Part shown: one piece after another, positions 15,832-23,610 of the stretch
Position numbering within the stretch: position 1 is the first letter of the stretch
Layout: every line of letters starts with the position of its first letter
Assembly (NCBI GenBank): GCA_947382415.1
Contig: CANCYO010000040.1
Location: forward strand, 1-24,893
Length of the DNA: 24,893 bases
Source: an uncultured Lachnospiraceae bacterium
GTDB taxonomy: Bacteria > Bacillota > Clostridia > Lachnospirales > Lachnospiraceae
Reading direction: 5' to 3'
The notes under the pieces: generated by a model
The model's database searches: none
The model's input: the letters and a program-made list of their open reading frames with translations, nothing else
What the model was told of the DNA's origin: nothing
Translations under genes and position numbers: made by a program

Positions 15832-16821
15832 ATGGCGAAATCGGAAGGACAGAAGCTGAAAATATTATACATCCTGCGAATGCTTCAGGAGTATACGGAC
15901 GAGGCGCATCCCATGCCCACGGCGGAGATCATCAGACGGCTTGAGGCGGAGGGAATCTCCTGTGAGCGCAAGACGATCTACAGCGATATCGCCAGCCTTA
16001 CGGACTTTGGCTATGATATCATACAGGTGTCCAGCCGCAGGGGCGGAGGGTATTATCTGGCAAGCCGGACCTTTGAGCTGGCGGAGCTGAAGCTGTTGGT
16101 GGACGTTGTGCAGTCCTCCCGTTTTATCACGCCGAAGAAGTCCAGAGAGCTGATCGGAAAGCTGGAAAAGCTTGCGGGAAAACATGACGCGGGAAAGCTT
16201 CAGAGACAGGTCTATGTGGCCGGGCGCATCAAGACGGAAAATGAAAATATTTATTACAGCGTGGACAGTATACACAGAGCGATACAGGAAAACAGGCAGA
16301 TTGCATTCACCTATCTGGAATGGAATCTGAAAAAACAACTGGCGCCAAGAGGGGAGCGGCGCAGGGTGAGTCCCTGGGCCCTGATCTGGCGGGAGGAAAA
16401 TTATTATCTGGCGGCATGGGACGCAGAGAGCAGTGTGCTGAAACATTATCGGGTGGACAAGATGGGAAACGTGGAGGTCCTGGAGGAAAAGAGAGAGGGA
16501 CTGGAAGCGTTTGAACGGCAGGATCTTGCAGCTTACACGAACCGTACCTTCGGCATGTACAGCGGGGAGGAGGAGACTGTGACCATGCAGTTTCCCAACA
16601 GGCTTGTGGGCGTGGTGCTGGATCGTTTCGGCAGGGAGGCGGACATCCGGCCCCTGGAGGATGGGACTTTCCGAGTCCGGGCAAGGATAGCCGTCAGCGG
16701 GCAGTTTTTCGGGTGGCTGTCCGGCATCGGGCCGGAGGCGCAGGTCGCGGCTCCCCAGCGGATAAAAGAGCAGTACAGGAACTGGCTCACAGCGATATTA
16801 AACAGAAAAGAGGATGAGTGA
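15832..16821 (+). CDS. WYL-domain transcriptional regulator (YafY-like)
   Basis: A 329-residue regulator. The N-terminal DeoR-like winged helix-turn-helix (about residues 8-75; MPTAEIIRRLEAEG, then ERKTIYSDI) binds DNA. The middle WYL domain (about 145-220) includes SPWALIWREENYYLAAWD and KHYRVDKM, and a C-terminal WCX-type segment ends the protein. WYL proteins sense ligands such as nucleotides or single-stranded nucleic acid; here the ligand is unknown. It sits six bases after the HAD gene and overlaps or abuts the aminotransferase start, so the three are one operon and autoregulation is possible. Confidence 0.9.
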   Translation: MAKSEGQKLKILYILRMLQEYTDEAHPMPTAEIIRRLEAEGISCERKTIYSDIASLTDFGYDIIQVSSRRGGGYYLASRTFELAELKLLVDVVQSSRFITPKKSRELIGKLEKLAGKHDAGKLQRQVYVAGRIKTENENIYYSVDSIHRAIQENRQIAFTYLEWNLKKQLAPRGERRRVSPWALIWREENYYLAAWDAESSVLKHYRVDKMGNVEVLEEKREGLEAFERQDLAAYTNRTFGMYSGEEETVTMQFPNRLVGVVLDRFGREADIRPLEDGTFRVRARIAVSGQFFGWLSGIGPEAQVAAPQRIKEQYRNWLTAILNRKEDE

Positions 16822-16823
16822 TC

Positions 16824-18008
16824 ATGCAGTTTGCACCGTCAAAACGAATGGAGAACTTTGAGGAAGGAATCTTTCAGGTTCTGAATGAGAAAAAGCAGGA
16901 AGTGGAGTCACAGGGGGGAAAGGTTTACAATTTTTCCGTAGGTACACCGGATTTTAAGCCTGCGCAGCATATCATGGACGCGGTCTGTGCGGCTGCCTCC
17001 AAACCTGAAAATTATAAATATGCGCTGCAGGATATGCCGGAGCTGATTGATGCGGTCATCCAAAGATACCGGACACGCTATGGCGTGGAGCTTACTTCTT
17101 CGGAGATCATGAGCGTGTACGGCTCACAGGAGGGAATTGCGCATATAGGATTAAGCCTGTTAAACCAGGGTGATGTGGTGCTGACGCCGGATCCCGGTTA
17201 CCCGATCTTTGCCATCGGGCCTGAGCTTGCGGGAGCGGAGCTTGCGTATTATGAGCTTTTGCCGGAACATGACTATCTGCCGGATCTGGAGGCGTTGGAG
17301 AAGATTTACGGTATCGGGGGTTCCGGAAAAAAGGCAAAAATGATGATTGTGTCATATCCGCTGAATCCCATCTGTAAGGCGGCTCCGGATTCTTTTTACG
17401 AAAAGCTGATACCCTGGGCAAAGAAAAATGAGATTCTCATCGTCCATGACAATGCCTACTCGGATATCATCTATGACGGCAGGGTCGGGCGTTCGATTCT
17501 TTCCTTCGAGGGGGCAAAAGAAGTGGCGGTGGAGTTTTATTCTCTGTCCAAATCTTTTAATTATACCGGGGCCAGGATGGGATTTCTGACAGGGAATGAA
17601 GGTGTGGTACAGAATTTTAAGAAGCTGCGTTCCCAGATTGATTATGGCACGTTTCTTCCGGTGCAGTATGGGGCCATCGCCGCGCTCACGGGACCGGATG
17701 ATATGGTGAGAGCCCAGTGCAGGGAGTACGAGAGTCGCCGGAATGCGCTCTGTGACGGCTTTACGAAGCTTGGCTGGGATTTTGAGCGCAGTCAGGGCAC
17801 GATGTTTGCCTGGGCGGAGATTCCCGGCCGCTTTGAGGGGGACGATGTGGGCTTTGTCATGGAACTTCTGGAAAAGACAGGTGTGCTCTGTACGCCGGGG
17901 AGCAGCTTTGGAGAACTGGGCAAAGGGCATGTGAGGTTCGCGCTGGTTCTTCCTGTGGAGGAGATTGAGGAGGCGCTGGAAAAGGTTGCTGCCAGCGGTG
18001 TCCTTTAA
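16824..18008 (+). CDS. Aminotransferase, LL-diaminopimelate aminotransferase-like
   Basis: A PLP-dependent fold-type I aminotransferase of about 394 residues. I prefer ATG 16824; GTG 16818, overlapping the WYL stop by four bases, is possible. Features are the N-terminal SVGTPDFKPAQHIMD, the cofactor residues YGSQEGIAH, the VHDNAYSDIIYDG segment with the PLP-ring aspartate and tyrosine, the Schiff-base lysine K243 in YSLSKSFN followed by GARMGF, and the C-terminal substrate-binding arginine in HVRFAL. The usual NPTG motif reads NPIC here. Members include LL-DAP aminotransferases and broad amino acid aminotransferases, so the exact substrate is open. A terminator follows at 18051. Confidence 0.88.
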   Translation: MQFAPSKRMENFEEGIFQVLNEKKQEVESQGGKVYNFSVGTPDFKPAQHIMDAVCAAASKPENYKYALQDMPELIDAVIQRYRTRYGVELTSSEIMSVYGSQEGIAHIGLSLLNQGDVVLTPDPGYPIFAIGPELAGAELAYYELLPEHDYLPDLEALEKIYGIGGSGKKAKMMIVSYPLNPICKAAPDSFYEKLIPWAKKNEILIVHDNAYSDIIYDGRVGRSILSFEGAKEVAVEFYSLSKSFNYTGARMGFLTGNEGVVQNFKKLRSQIDYGTFLPVQYGAIAALTGPDDMVRAQCREYESRRNALCDGFTKLGWDFERSQGTMFAWAEIPGRFEGDDVGFVMELLEKTGVLCTPGSSFGELGKGHVRFALVLPVEEIEEALEKVAASGVL

Positions 18009-18050
18009 GTAAATTCAGGCTTTTTAAGACAGTCAAGTGTAAAATTGCGT

Positions 18051-18080
18051 AAAGGTGTCTAAAATTCAGGCACCTTTTTT
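18051..18080 (+). terminator. Terminator after the aminotransferase gene
   Basis: AAAGGTGTC (18051-18059) pairs with GGCACCTTT (18069-18077) over nine base pairs including one wobble, with a 9-base loop; the run of T continues to 18080. Confidence 0.85.
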
Positions 18081-18105
18081 GTTAGATTTTTAATAGGTAC
18101 TTCCG

Positions 18106-18134
18106 TTGACAATCGGGAGATTCTTTTTTATACT
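18106..18134 (+). promoter_or_regulatory. Sigma-A promoter of nrdD-nrdG-dut
   Basis: TTGACA at 18106-18111, a 17-base spacer and TATACT at 18129-18134. Expected start is about 18141, right before the first NrdR box. Confidence 0.9.
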
Positions 18135-18144
18135 GGTAAATAAG

Positions 18145-18192
18145 CGACACAATATCTCGGGATATGAGATTAAATAACACTATATATTGTAT
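18145..18192 (+). promoter_or_regulatory. Pair of NrdR boxes
   Basis: ACACAATATCTCG (18147-18159) and ACACTATATATTGTAT (18177-18192) both fit the NrdR box, an AC-rich palindrome around ATAT. Their starts are 30 bases apart, about three helical turns, as in known paired NrdR sites. They lie at about +6 and +36 from the expected start, so NrdR bound with dATP/ATP would block transcription of the reductase operon. Confidence 0.85.
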
Positions 18193-18228
18193 AACAGGAC
18201 TTAAAATTGGATGAGAGAAGGAAAGAGC

Positions 18229-20418
18229 ATGAGCAGTAATTTTGGTCAGACAGCCACGACGAACGTAAATTTTGGATTGGAGTACAAGCCGGAGCGCATT
18301 GTTTATGTCATCAAGAAGGACGGCAGCAAGGAAGCTTTTAATGTACAGAAGGTCATTAACGCGGTGGGGAAGAGCGCCTACAGGGCGCTGACCAGATTTA
18401 CGGAAGGAGAGGAGCGCAGCATCTGTCAGTTTGTGGTGGACAAGGTCAACGAGCTGGACGTGGATGAGATTCCCATTCCCATCATGCACAATATCGTGGA
18501 GAGCGCTCTGGAGCAGGTGAAGCCTGTGGTGGCCAAGAGCTATCGCGATTACCGCAATTATAAGCAGGACTTTGTGCGCATGCTGGATGATGTGTACAAG
18601 AAGAGCCAGTCAATCATGTATATCGGCGACAAGGAAAATGCCAACACCGACTCCGCGCTGGTGTCCACCAAGAGGAGTCTGATCTTCAACCAGCTCAATA
18701 AGGAGCTCTATCAGAAGTTTTTCCTGACGACCGAGGAGATACAGGCATGCAGAGACGGTTATATCTATGTCCATGACATGTCCGCCAGAAGAGATACGAT
18801 GAACTGCTGTCTGTTTGACGTGCAGAATGTGCTGACCGGCGGCTTTGAGATGGGCAATATCTGGTACAATGAGCCCAAGTCTCTGGACGTCGCCTTCGAC
18901 GTCATAGGCGATATCGTTCTGAGCGCGGCCAGCCAGCAGTACGGCGGATTTACCGTGCCCAGCGTGGATCTGATCCTGGAGCCCTATGCGGAGAAATCCT
19001 ATAAGCGCAATATAGAGAAATACAGACGGCTTGGAATCGCTGAGGAGGCCGCCGAGGCGGAGAGCTACGCGGACGTGACGAAGGAGTTTGAACAGGGATT
19101 CCAGGGATGGGAGTATAAGTTTAACACTGTGGCATCCAGCCGGGGAGATTATCCCTTTATCACGGTGACGGCCGGGACGGGGACGGGCAGGTTTGCGAAG
19201 CTTGCCACCATCACCATGCTGAATGTCCGCAGGGAGGGACAGGGTAAAAAAGATCACAAAAAACCCGTATTGTTCCCCAAAATCGTATTTTTATATGACG
19301 AGAATCTTCACGGCCCCGGGAAGGAGCTGGAGGATGTGTTTGAGGCGGGAGTGAAGTGTTCTGCCAAGACCATGTATCCCGACTGGCTCAGCCTCACCGG
19401 AAAGGGCTATGTAGCCAGCATGTATAAGCAGTATGGCAGAATCGTATCTCCCATGGGATGCAGGGCGTTTCTCTCCCCCTGGTATGAGAGAGGGGGAATG
19501 CATCCGGCGGACGACAATGACCTGCCTGTATTTGTGGGACGTTTTAATGTGGGTGCGGTATCTCTGCATCTGCCTATGATCCTGGCCAAAGCCCGCAAGG
19601 AGAGCAGAGACTTTTATGAGGTGCTGGATTATTATCTGAATCTGATCAGACAGCTTCATATCCGCACTTACGCCTATCTGGGCGAGATGCGCGCCTCCAC
19701 CAACCCGCTGGCTTACTGTGAGGGCGGATTTTTGGGTGGCAAGCTGAAGCTCTCGGACAAGATCAAGCCGCTGTTAAAATCGGCTACGGCCAGCTTCGGC
19801 ATCACGGCCTTAAATGAGCTGCAGGAGCTCTACAACGGAAAATCTCTGGTGGAGGACGGTGCCTTTGCGCTGGAGGTCATGGAGCATATCAACAAGAGGA
19901 TCGCGGAGTTCAAGGAGGCGGACGGCAATCTTTATGCCATTTACGGTACGCCTGCCGAGAACCTCTGTGGTCTGCAGATCAAGCAGTTCAGGAAAAAATA
20001 TGGTATCATCGAGGGCGTGTCGGACAGAGAATATGTGTCCAACAGCTTCCATTGTCATGTGACGGAGGACATTACGCCCATCGAGAAGCAGAATCTGGAG
20101 GACCGGTTCTGGGATCTGAGCAATGGCGGCAAGATTCAATATGTTAAATATCCCATAGACTACAATACCGAGGCAATCAAGACCCTGATTCACAGAGCCA
20201 TGGACATGGGCTTTTACGAGGGGGTCAATCTCTCTCTGGCGTACTGCGACGACTGCGGGCATCAGGAATTGGAGATGGATGTGTGTCCCAAGTGCGGCAG
20301 CCGCAATCTGACCAAGATTGACCGGATGAACGGTTATCTGTCGTATTCCCGCGTCCACGGAGACACCCGTCTCAACGACGCCAAGATGGCGGAGATCGCC
20401 GAGAGGAAGAGTATGTAA
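18229..20418 (+). CDS. nrdD: Anaerobic (class III) ribonucleoside-triphosphate reductase
   Basis: A 729-residue glycyl-radical enzyme that reduces ribonucleoside triphosphates to deoxy forms without oxygen. ATG 18229 follows AAGGAA; an earlier in-frame ATG at 18211 has no site. In order: an N-terminal ATP-cone (VIKKDGSKEAFNVQKV, about residues 25-115) for allosteric control, active-site cysteines in DTMNCCLFD and SPMGCRAFL, the zinc ribbon C673, C676, C686 and C689, and the radical glycine G702 in DRMNGYLSYSR. Length is normal. It needs the activase encoded next (nrdG). Upstream are a consensus promoter and two NrdR boxes. Confidence 0.98.
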   Translation: MSSNFGQTATTNVNFGLEYKPERIVYVIKKDGSKEAFNVQKVINAVGKSAYRALTRFTEGEERSICQFVVDKVNELDVDEIPIPIMHNIVESALEQVKPVVAKSYRDYRNYKQDFVRMLDDVYKKSQSIMYIGDKENANTDSALVSTKRSLIFNQLNKELYQKFFLTTEEIQACRDGYIYVHDMSARRDTMNCCLFDVQNVLTGGFEMGNIWYNEPKSLDVAFDVIGDIVLSAASQQYGGFTVPSVDLILEPYAEKSYKRNIEKYRRLGIAEEAAEAESYADVTKEFEQGFQGWEYKFNTVASSRGDYPFITVTAGTGTGRFAKLATITMLNVRREGQGKKDHKKPVLFPKIVFLYDENLHGPGKELEDVFEAGVKCSAKTMYPDWLSLTGKGYVASMYKQYGRIVSPMGCRAFLSPWYERGGMHPADDNDLPVFVGRFNVGAVSLHLPMILAKARKESRDFYEVLDYYLNLIRQLHIRTYAYLGEMRASTNPLAYCEGGFLGGKLKLSDKIKPLLKSATASFGITALNELQELYNGKSLVEDGAFALEVMEHINKRIAEFKEADGNLYAIYGTPAENLCGLQIKQFRKKYGIIEGVSDREYVSNSFHCHVTEDITPIEKQNLEDRFWDLSNGGKIQYVKYPIDYNTEAIKTLIHRAMDMGFYEGVNLSLAYCDDCGHQELEMDVCPKCGSRNLTKIDRMNGYLSYSRVHGDTRLNDAKMAEIAERKSM

Positions 20419-20439
20419 GATTGCGAGGTTTTAAGATTC

Positions 20440-21012
20440 ATGAGATATCACAATATAACCAAGGATGATATGCTGAACGGCGACGGCCTGCGGGTCGTGC
20501 TCTGGGTGGCCGGCTGCAATCATTGCTGCAGGGAGTGCCACAATCCCATCACATGGGATCCGGACGGGGGGCTTCTGTTTGATGATGCCGCCAAGGCAGA
20601 AATCTATGAACAATTGGAAAAGTCTTATATATCGGGTATTACTTTTTCCGGCGGAGACCCGCTGCATCCGGCAAACAGTCTGGATGTACGCAATTTCATG
20701 GCCGAGATCAAAGAGAGATATCCGGACAAGACCATATGGCTCTACACCGGCGATATCTGGGAGAACATTGTTCAATACCCTGTGATGCAGTATGTGGATG
20801 TGGTGGTGGACGGAGAGTTCCATGTGGAGGAGAAGGATGCGAAGCTTCTCTGGAAGGGGAGCCGGAACCAGCGCGTCATCGATGTGAAAAAGACTCTTCA
20901 GCAGAGCGACCCGAAGATTCCGGTACTGCACTGTCCCGATTATTCCAGGCCTGAGGATGTTCCTGTACCGCAGCCGGTGGCCGGATCCGGAGTGACGTCC
21001 TGTGTGCTTTAG
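20440..21012 (+). CDS. nrdG: Class III ribonucleotide reductase activating protein
   Basis: A 190-residue radical SAM protein that installs the glycyl radical on NrdD. The [4Fe-4S] motif CX3CX2C is in GCNHCCRECHNP, followed by FSGGDPLHP (the SAM-binding GGE-like motif) and LYTGDIWE. The C-terminal 20 or so residues (PVPQPVAGSGVTSCVL) extend beyond the usual core and are low in complexity. The ATG lies 21 bases after nrdD with only a weak AGG site, so coupling to nrdD is likely. Confidence 0.96.
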   Translation: MRYHNITKDDMLNGDGLRVVLWVAGCNHCCRECHNPITWDPDGGLLFDDAAKAEIYEQLEKSYISGITFSGGDPLHPANSLDVRNFMAEIKERYPDKTIWLYTGDIWENIVQYPVMQYVDVVVDGEFHVEEKDAKLLWKGSRNQRVIDVKKTLQQSDPKIPVLHCPDYSRPEDVPVPQPVAGSGVTSCVL

Positions 21013-21084
21013 GCCGCAGGCGCTGAGTGATGCCAGATTGGATATGAATAAGGTAGAAGATTTGTGAGAGATTGGAGAGTATGA

Positions 21085-21600
21085 ATGCATAGAATCGCAC
21101 AGTTTTTTAAAGTGAGCGCAGATCAGTTTGTGAGCGCCATGGCGGGGGAGTTCCCTCAGTACACGCAGGACGATATCCTCGATATCCATGAATCGCTGAG
21201 ACTTCCCGGACGTGCCACCAGAGGCAGCGCCGGATATGATTTTTATGCTCCGTTTGCATTTTCACTGCCTGCCGGAGCGTCCATCAGGATTCCGACAGGA
21301 ATCCGGGCAAAGATCGAGGAAGGCTGGGTGTTGAAGATTTATCCCCGCAGCGGTCTGGGCTTTAAATTCCGCCTGCAGATGGACAACACGGTGGGAATCA
21401 TTGACAGCGATTATTATGATTCTGACAATGAAGGTCACATTTTTGTCAAGCTTACCAATGATTCCAGAGAGGGAAAGACAGTGGACGTGGCTGCCGGCAC
21501 GGGACTTGTGCAGGGAATTTTCCTGGAGTATGGGATCACGGTGGATGACGAAGCGGCGGGTGTCAGAAACGGCGGTTTCGGCAGTACAACAAATCAATAA
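21085..21600 (+). CDS. dut: dUTP diphosphatase (trimeric dUTPase)
   Basis: A 171-residue trimeric dUTPase that hydrolyses dUTP to dUMP and PPi, keeping uracil out of DNA and feeding dTMP synthesis. All five motifs are visible: AGYDFYA, PRSGLGFK, NTVGIIDSDYYD (catalytic aspartate), GLVQGIF and the C-terminal RNGGFGST that closes over the substrate. About 45 residues precede motif I, longer than in the E. coli enzyme, which is common in Clostridia. The ATG is preceded by GGAGAG. It follows nrdG by 72 bases with no terminator, so it probably belongs to the reductase operon and shares NrdR control (inference). Confidence 0.95.
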   Translation: MHRIAQFFKVSADQFVSAMAGEFPQYTQDDILDIHESLRLPGRATRGSAGYDFYAPFAFSLPAGASIRIPTGIRAKIEEGWVLKIYPRSGLGFKFRLQMDNTVGIIDSDYYDSDNEGHIFVKLTNDSREGKTVDVAAGTGLVQGIFLEYGITVDDEAAGVRNGGFGSTTNQ

Positions 21601-21604
21601 TTTC

Positions 21605-21634
21605 GTATAAAGAATTTCCTTCCGGGCGACACTA
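21605..21634 (+). promoter_or_regulatory. Possible sigma-G-type promoter for the SpoVAF-like gene
   Basis: GTATA at 21605-21609 fits the sigma-G -35 (GHATR). After 18 bases comes GACACTA (21628-21634), which agrees with CATnHTA at 5 of 7 positions. The -10 lies in the 5' arm of the hairpin and the expected start (about 21641) is in its loop. Weak match; candidate only. Confidence 0.3.
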
Positions 21635-21667
21635 ATCGAAAACAGTGTCGTGTCGGGAGGAATTTTT
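21613..21667 (+). promoter_or_regulatory. Hairpin that ends dut and holds the next gene's ribosome binding site
   Basis: The inner stem CGACACT (21627-21633) pairs perfectly with AGTGTCG (21644-21650). An outer stem, AATTTCCTTCC (21613-21623) with GGGAGGAATTT (21655-21665), pairs at 10 of 11 positions including one wobble. The run of T after it leads into ATG 21668. It can terminate the nrd-dut operon. The GGGAGG ribosome binding site of the next gene is wholly inside the 3' arm. Confidence 0.75.
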
Positions 21668-23101
21668 ATGGAGAAAATAGCGGACAGTCTGCAGGCCAAT
21701 ATGGATTATATGAATCAGATACTTGGAGTGGATCATAATTTCGATGTGGTTCACAGAACCATGCAGATCGGGGACAAAAAGGCCTGTATGTATCTGATAG
21801 ACGGTTTCTGTAAAGACGATCTGATACAGAAGCTTCTGCAGTATTTCATGGATATGAAGCCGGAGGATGTGCCGCAGGACGCGGAGACTCTGGTGCAGCA
21901 ATATATTCCCCATGTGGAGGTGGATGTGGAGGAGCGCTTTGACAAACTGATGGTGGCGCTGCTCTCAGGCATGTTTGTCCTGTTTGTGGAGGGGTATGAC
22001 AAGGCTGTTCTGGTGGATTCCCGCACTTATCCCGCCCGAAGTGTGGAAGAGCCGGAGAAGGACAAGGTTTTGCGCGGTTCCAAGGACGGTTTTGTGGAGA
22101 CCGTGGTCTTTAACACGGCCCTGATCCGCCGCCGCATCCGCAGTGAGAAACTTCGCATGGAGATGCTTAGCGCCGGGGAGTGTTCCCATACGGACATTGT
22201 GCTCTGCTATATGGACGACAGGGTGGACCGGGATTTTCTGGAGGAGCTGCGCCGAAAGATTAACAGTATAAAGGTGGAATCGCTGACCATGAATCAGGAG
22301 AGTCTGGCAGAGTGTATCTATCAGAGAAAATGGTTCAATCCCTTTCCAAAGTTTAAGTATACGGAGAGGCCGGACACCGCGGCCGCACAGGTATTGGAGG
22401 GCAATATCATTATACTGGTGGATAATTCCCCCTCGGCAATGATCATTCCCACCACGATATTTGATGTGGTGGACGAGGCGGATGATTACTATTTTCCTCC
22501 CATCACGGGAACCTATCTGCGGCTTACCCGCTTTTTCATTGCGCTTTTGACTTATATCATGACGCCTACTTTTCTGCTGCTGATCAATCATCCGCAGTTT
22601 ATTCCCGATGGTTTTGAGTTTATTTTGCTCAAAGAGGCGCCGAATATCCCGATTCTGTGGCAGTTTCTGATATTGGAGCTTGCCATAGACGGACTGAAGC
22701 TGGCGGCGGTGAACACCCCCAATATGCTGAGTACACCCTTGAGCGTCATGGCGGCGCTGGTATTGGGAGAATTCTCAGTGAACAGCGGCTGGTTTTCCTC
22801 AGAGGTCATGCTTTATATGGCGTTTGTGGCCATAGCAAATTACACGCAGGCCAATTATGAGCTGGGATATGCGCTGAAATTCATGCGTATTTTGAATCTG
22901 GTTCTGACTTCTCTGTTTGGGCTGTGGGGATATCTTGCGGCCGTCCTCATCGCTGTACTATCTGTCATATGTAATCGCACGGTATCTCACAGGAGCTATG
23001 CTTATCCGTTGGTGCCGCTCAATGCGGGCAAACTTGCGGAGCGCCTGATCAGGAAGAGGCTTCCCGGGGCGAAACAGGGAGGAGAGCGAAGCGGCAGATG
23101 A
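21668..23101 (+). CDS. GerA-family spore germination membrane protein, SpoVAF-like
   Basis: A 477-residue protein of the GerA/GerAA family, closest in feel to SpoVAF. The N-terminal soluble domain (about 1-280) includes GYDKAVLVDSRTYPARSVEEPEKDKVLRG cut here into GSKDGFVETVVFN and NTALIRRRIR, both hallmark stretches. EGNIIILVDNSPSAMIIPTT precedes the membrane domain of about five helices (about 295-450). These proteins sit in the spore inner membrane; SpoVAF supports the SpoVA channel that moves dipicolinic acid. No other spoVA gene is in the window, so the gene is separated from that cluster. The start is ATG 21668, with GGAGG seven bases upstream inside a hairpin; the in-frame 21650 start is unsupported. 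Confidence 0.9.
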   Translation: MEKIADSLQANMDYMNQILGVDHNFDVVHRTMQIGDKKACMYLIDGFCKDDLIQKLLQYFMDMKPEDVPQDAETLVQQYIPHVEVDVEERFDKLMVALLSGMFVLFVEGYDKAVLVDSRTYPARSVEEPEKDKVLRGSKDGFVETVVFNTALIRRRIRSEKLRMEMLSAGECSHTDIVLCYMDDRVDRDFLEELRRKINSIKVESLTMNQESLAECIYQRKWFNPFPKFKYTERPDTAAAQVLEGNIIILVDNSPSAMIIPTTIFDVVDEADDYYFPPITGTYLRLTRFFIALLTYIMTPTFLLLINHPQFIPDGFEFILLKEAPNIPILWQFLILELAIDGLKLAAVNTPNMLSTPLSVMAALVLGEFSVNSGWFSSEVMLYMAFVAIANYTQANYELGYALKFMRILNLVLTSLFGLWGYLAAVLIAVLSVICNRTVSHRSYAYPLVPLNAGKLAERLIRKRLPGAKQGGERSGR

Positions 23102-23138
23102 GAATTGCCGGCAGGTATTTGCGCACCAATATCAAAAT

Positions 23139-23180
23139 CTCTCATACTATGATATTAACCTAAATTGAATAGTATGAGAG
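23139..23180 (+). promoter_or_regulatory. 12-bp hairpin at cotJA with sigma-E-like -10 in the 5' arm
   Basis: CTCTCATACTAT (23139-23150) and ATAGTATGAGAG (23169-23180) are perfect 12-base inverted repeats with an 18-base loop. CATACTAT at 23143-23150 matches the sigma-E -10 CATACANT at 7 of 8 positions, though no good -35 is found at the usual spacing. The GAGAGG ribosome binding site of cotJA (23176-23181) lies in the 3' arm. No T run follows, so it is not an intrinsic terminator. Confidence 0.6.
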
Positions 23181-23188
23181 GAAATATC

Positions 23189-23359
23189 ATGCAGGAAATC
23201 AAGTTTGACGATCATTGTGAACAGTTTCCCGTGGCTATGGCTTATGTGCCCTGGCAGCGCTTCGACAAGATGTATGAAGATCTGGAAAAAGCATATTGTA
23301 TCGGCACAATCTTTCCCGAATTAAACAAACCTTTCACGGGAAGGAGATGCGTATCATGA
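23189..23359 (+). CDS. cotJA: Spore coat-associated protein CotJA
   Basis: A 56-residue protein matching CotJA, with the family core PVAMAYVPWQRFDKMYED, then AYCIGTIFPELNKPFTG. ATG 23189 follows GAGAGG at 7 bases; an in-frame ATG at 23165 lies in the hairpin loop and lacks a site. CotJA is needed to bring CotJC into the spore coat in Bacillus. It is the first gene of cotJABC and overlaps cotJB in an ATGA. Mother-cell sigma-E expression is known for the Bacillus operon. Confidence 0.93.
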   Translation: MQEIKFDDHCEQFPVAMAYVPWQRFDKMYEDLEKAYCIGTIFPELNKPFTGRRCVS

Positions 23360-23610
23360 ACAATAAGGAACAGATGCTCAGAGACATCGGTATCCTGGAT
23401 TTTACGCTGATCGAGCTTGCGCTTTATCTGGATACCCATCCCTACGACACCAACGCCATGGAATACTACAATCATTACAACCGCATTAAGACACAGCTTG
23501 AGAGAGAGTTCTCCAGAATTTATTATCCGTTGAAGCTGTCTCTGGCCGAGAGTAATCAGGAGTGGAGATGGGGCGCTGCGCCCCTGCCCTGGGAAGGAGT
23601 GTGTGGATAA
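23356..23610 (+). CDS. cotJB: Spore coat protein CotJB
   Basis: An 84-residue protein matching CotJB: LRDIGILDFTLIELALYLDTHPYD, in two parts LRDIGILDF and ELALYLDTHP, then YYNHYNRIK, and the C-terminal WRWGAAPLPWEGVCG. ATG 23356 overlaps the cotJA stop, with AAGGAG nine bases upstream; the stop overlaps the cotJC ATG by one base. It is a small helical coat component that acts with CotJA and CotJC. Confidence 0.94.
   Translation: MNNKEQMLRDIGILDFTLIELALYLDTHPYDTNAMEYYNHYNRIKTQLEREFSRIYYPLKLSLAESNQEWRWGAAPLPWEGVCG

Noticed and set aside
16818..16823. GTG at 16818 as the aminotransferase start
   Set aside because: ATG 16824 fits the family start better; GTG cannot be excluded because GAGG is nearer to it.
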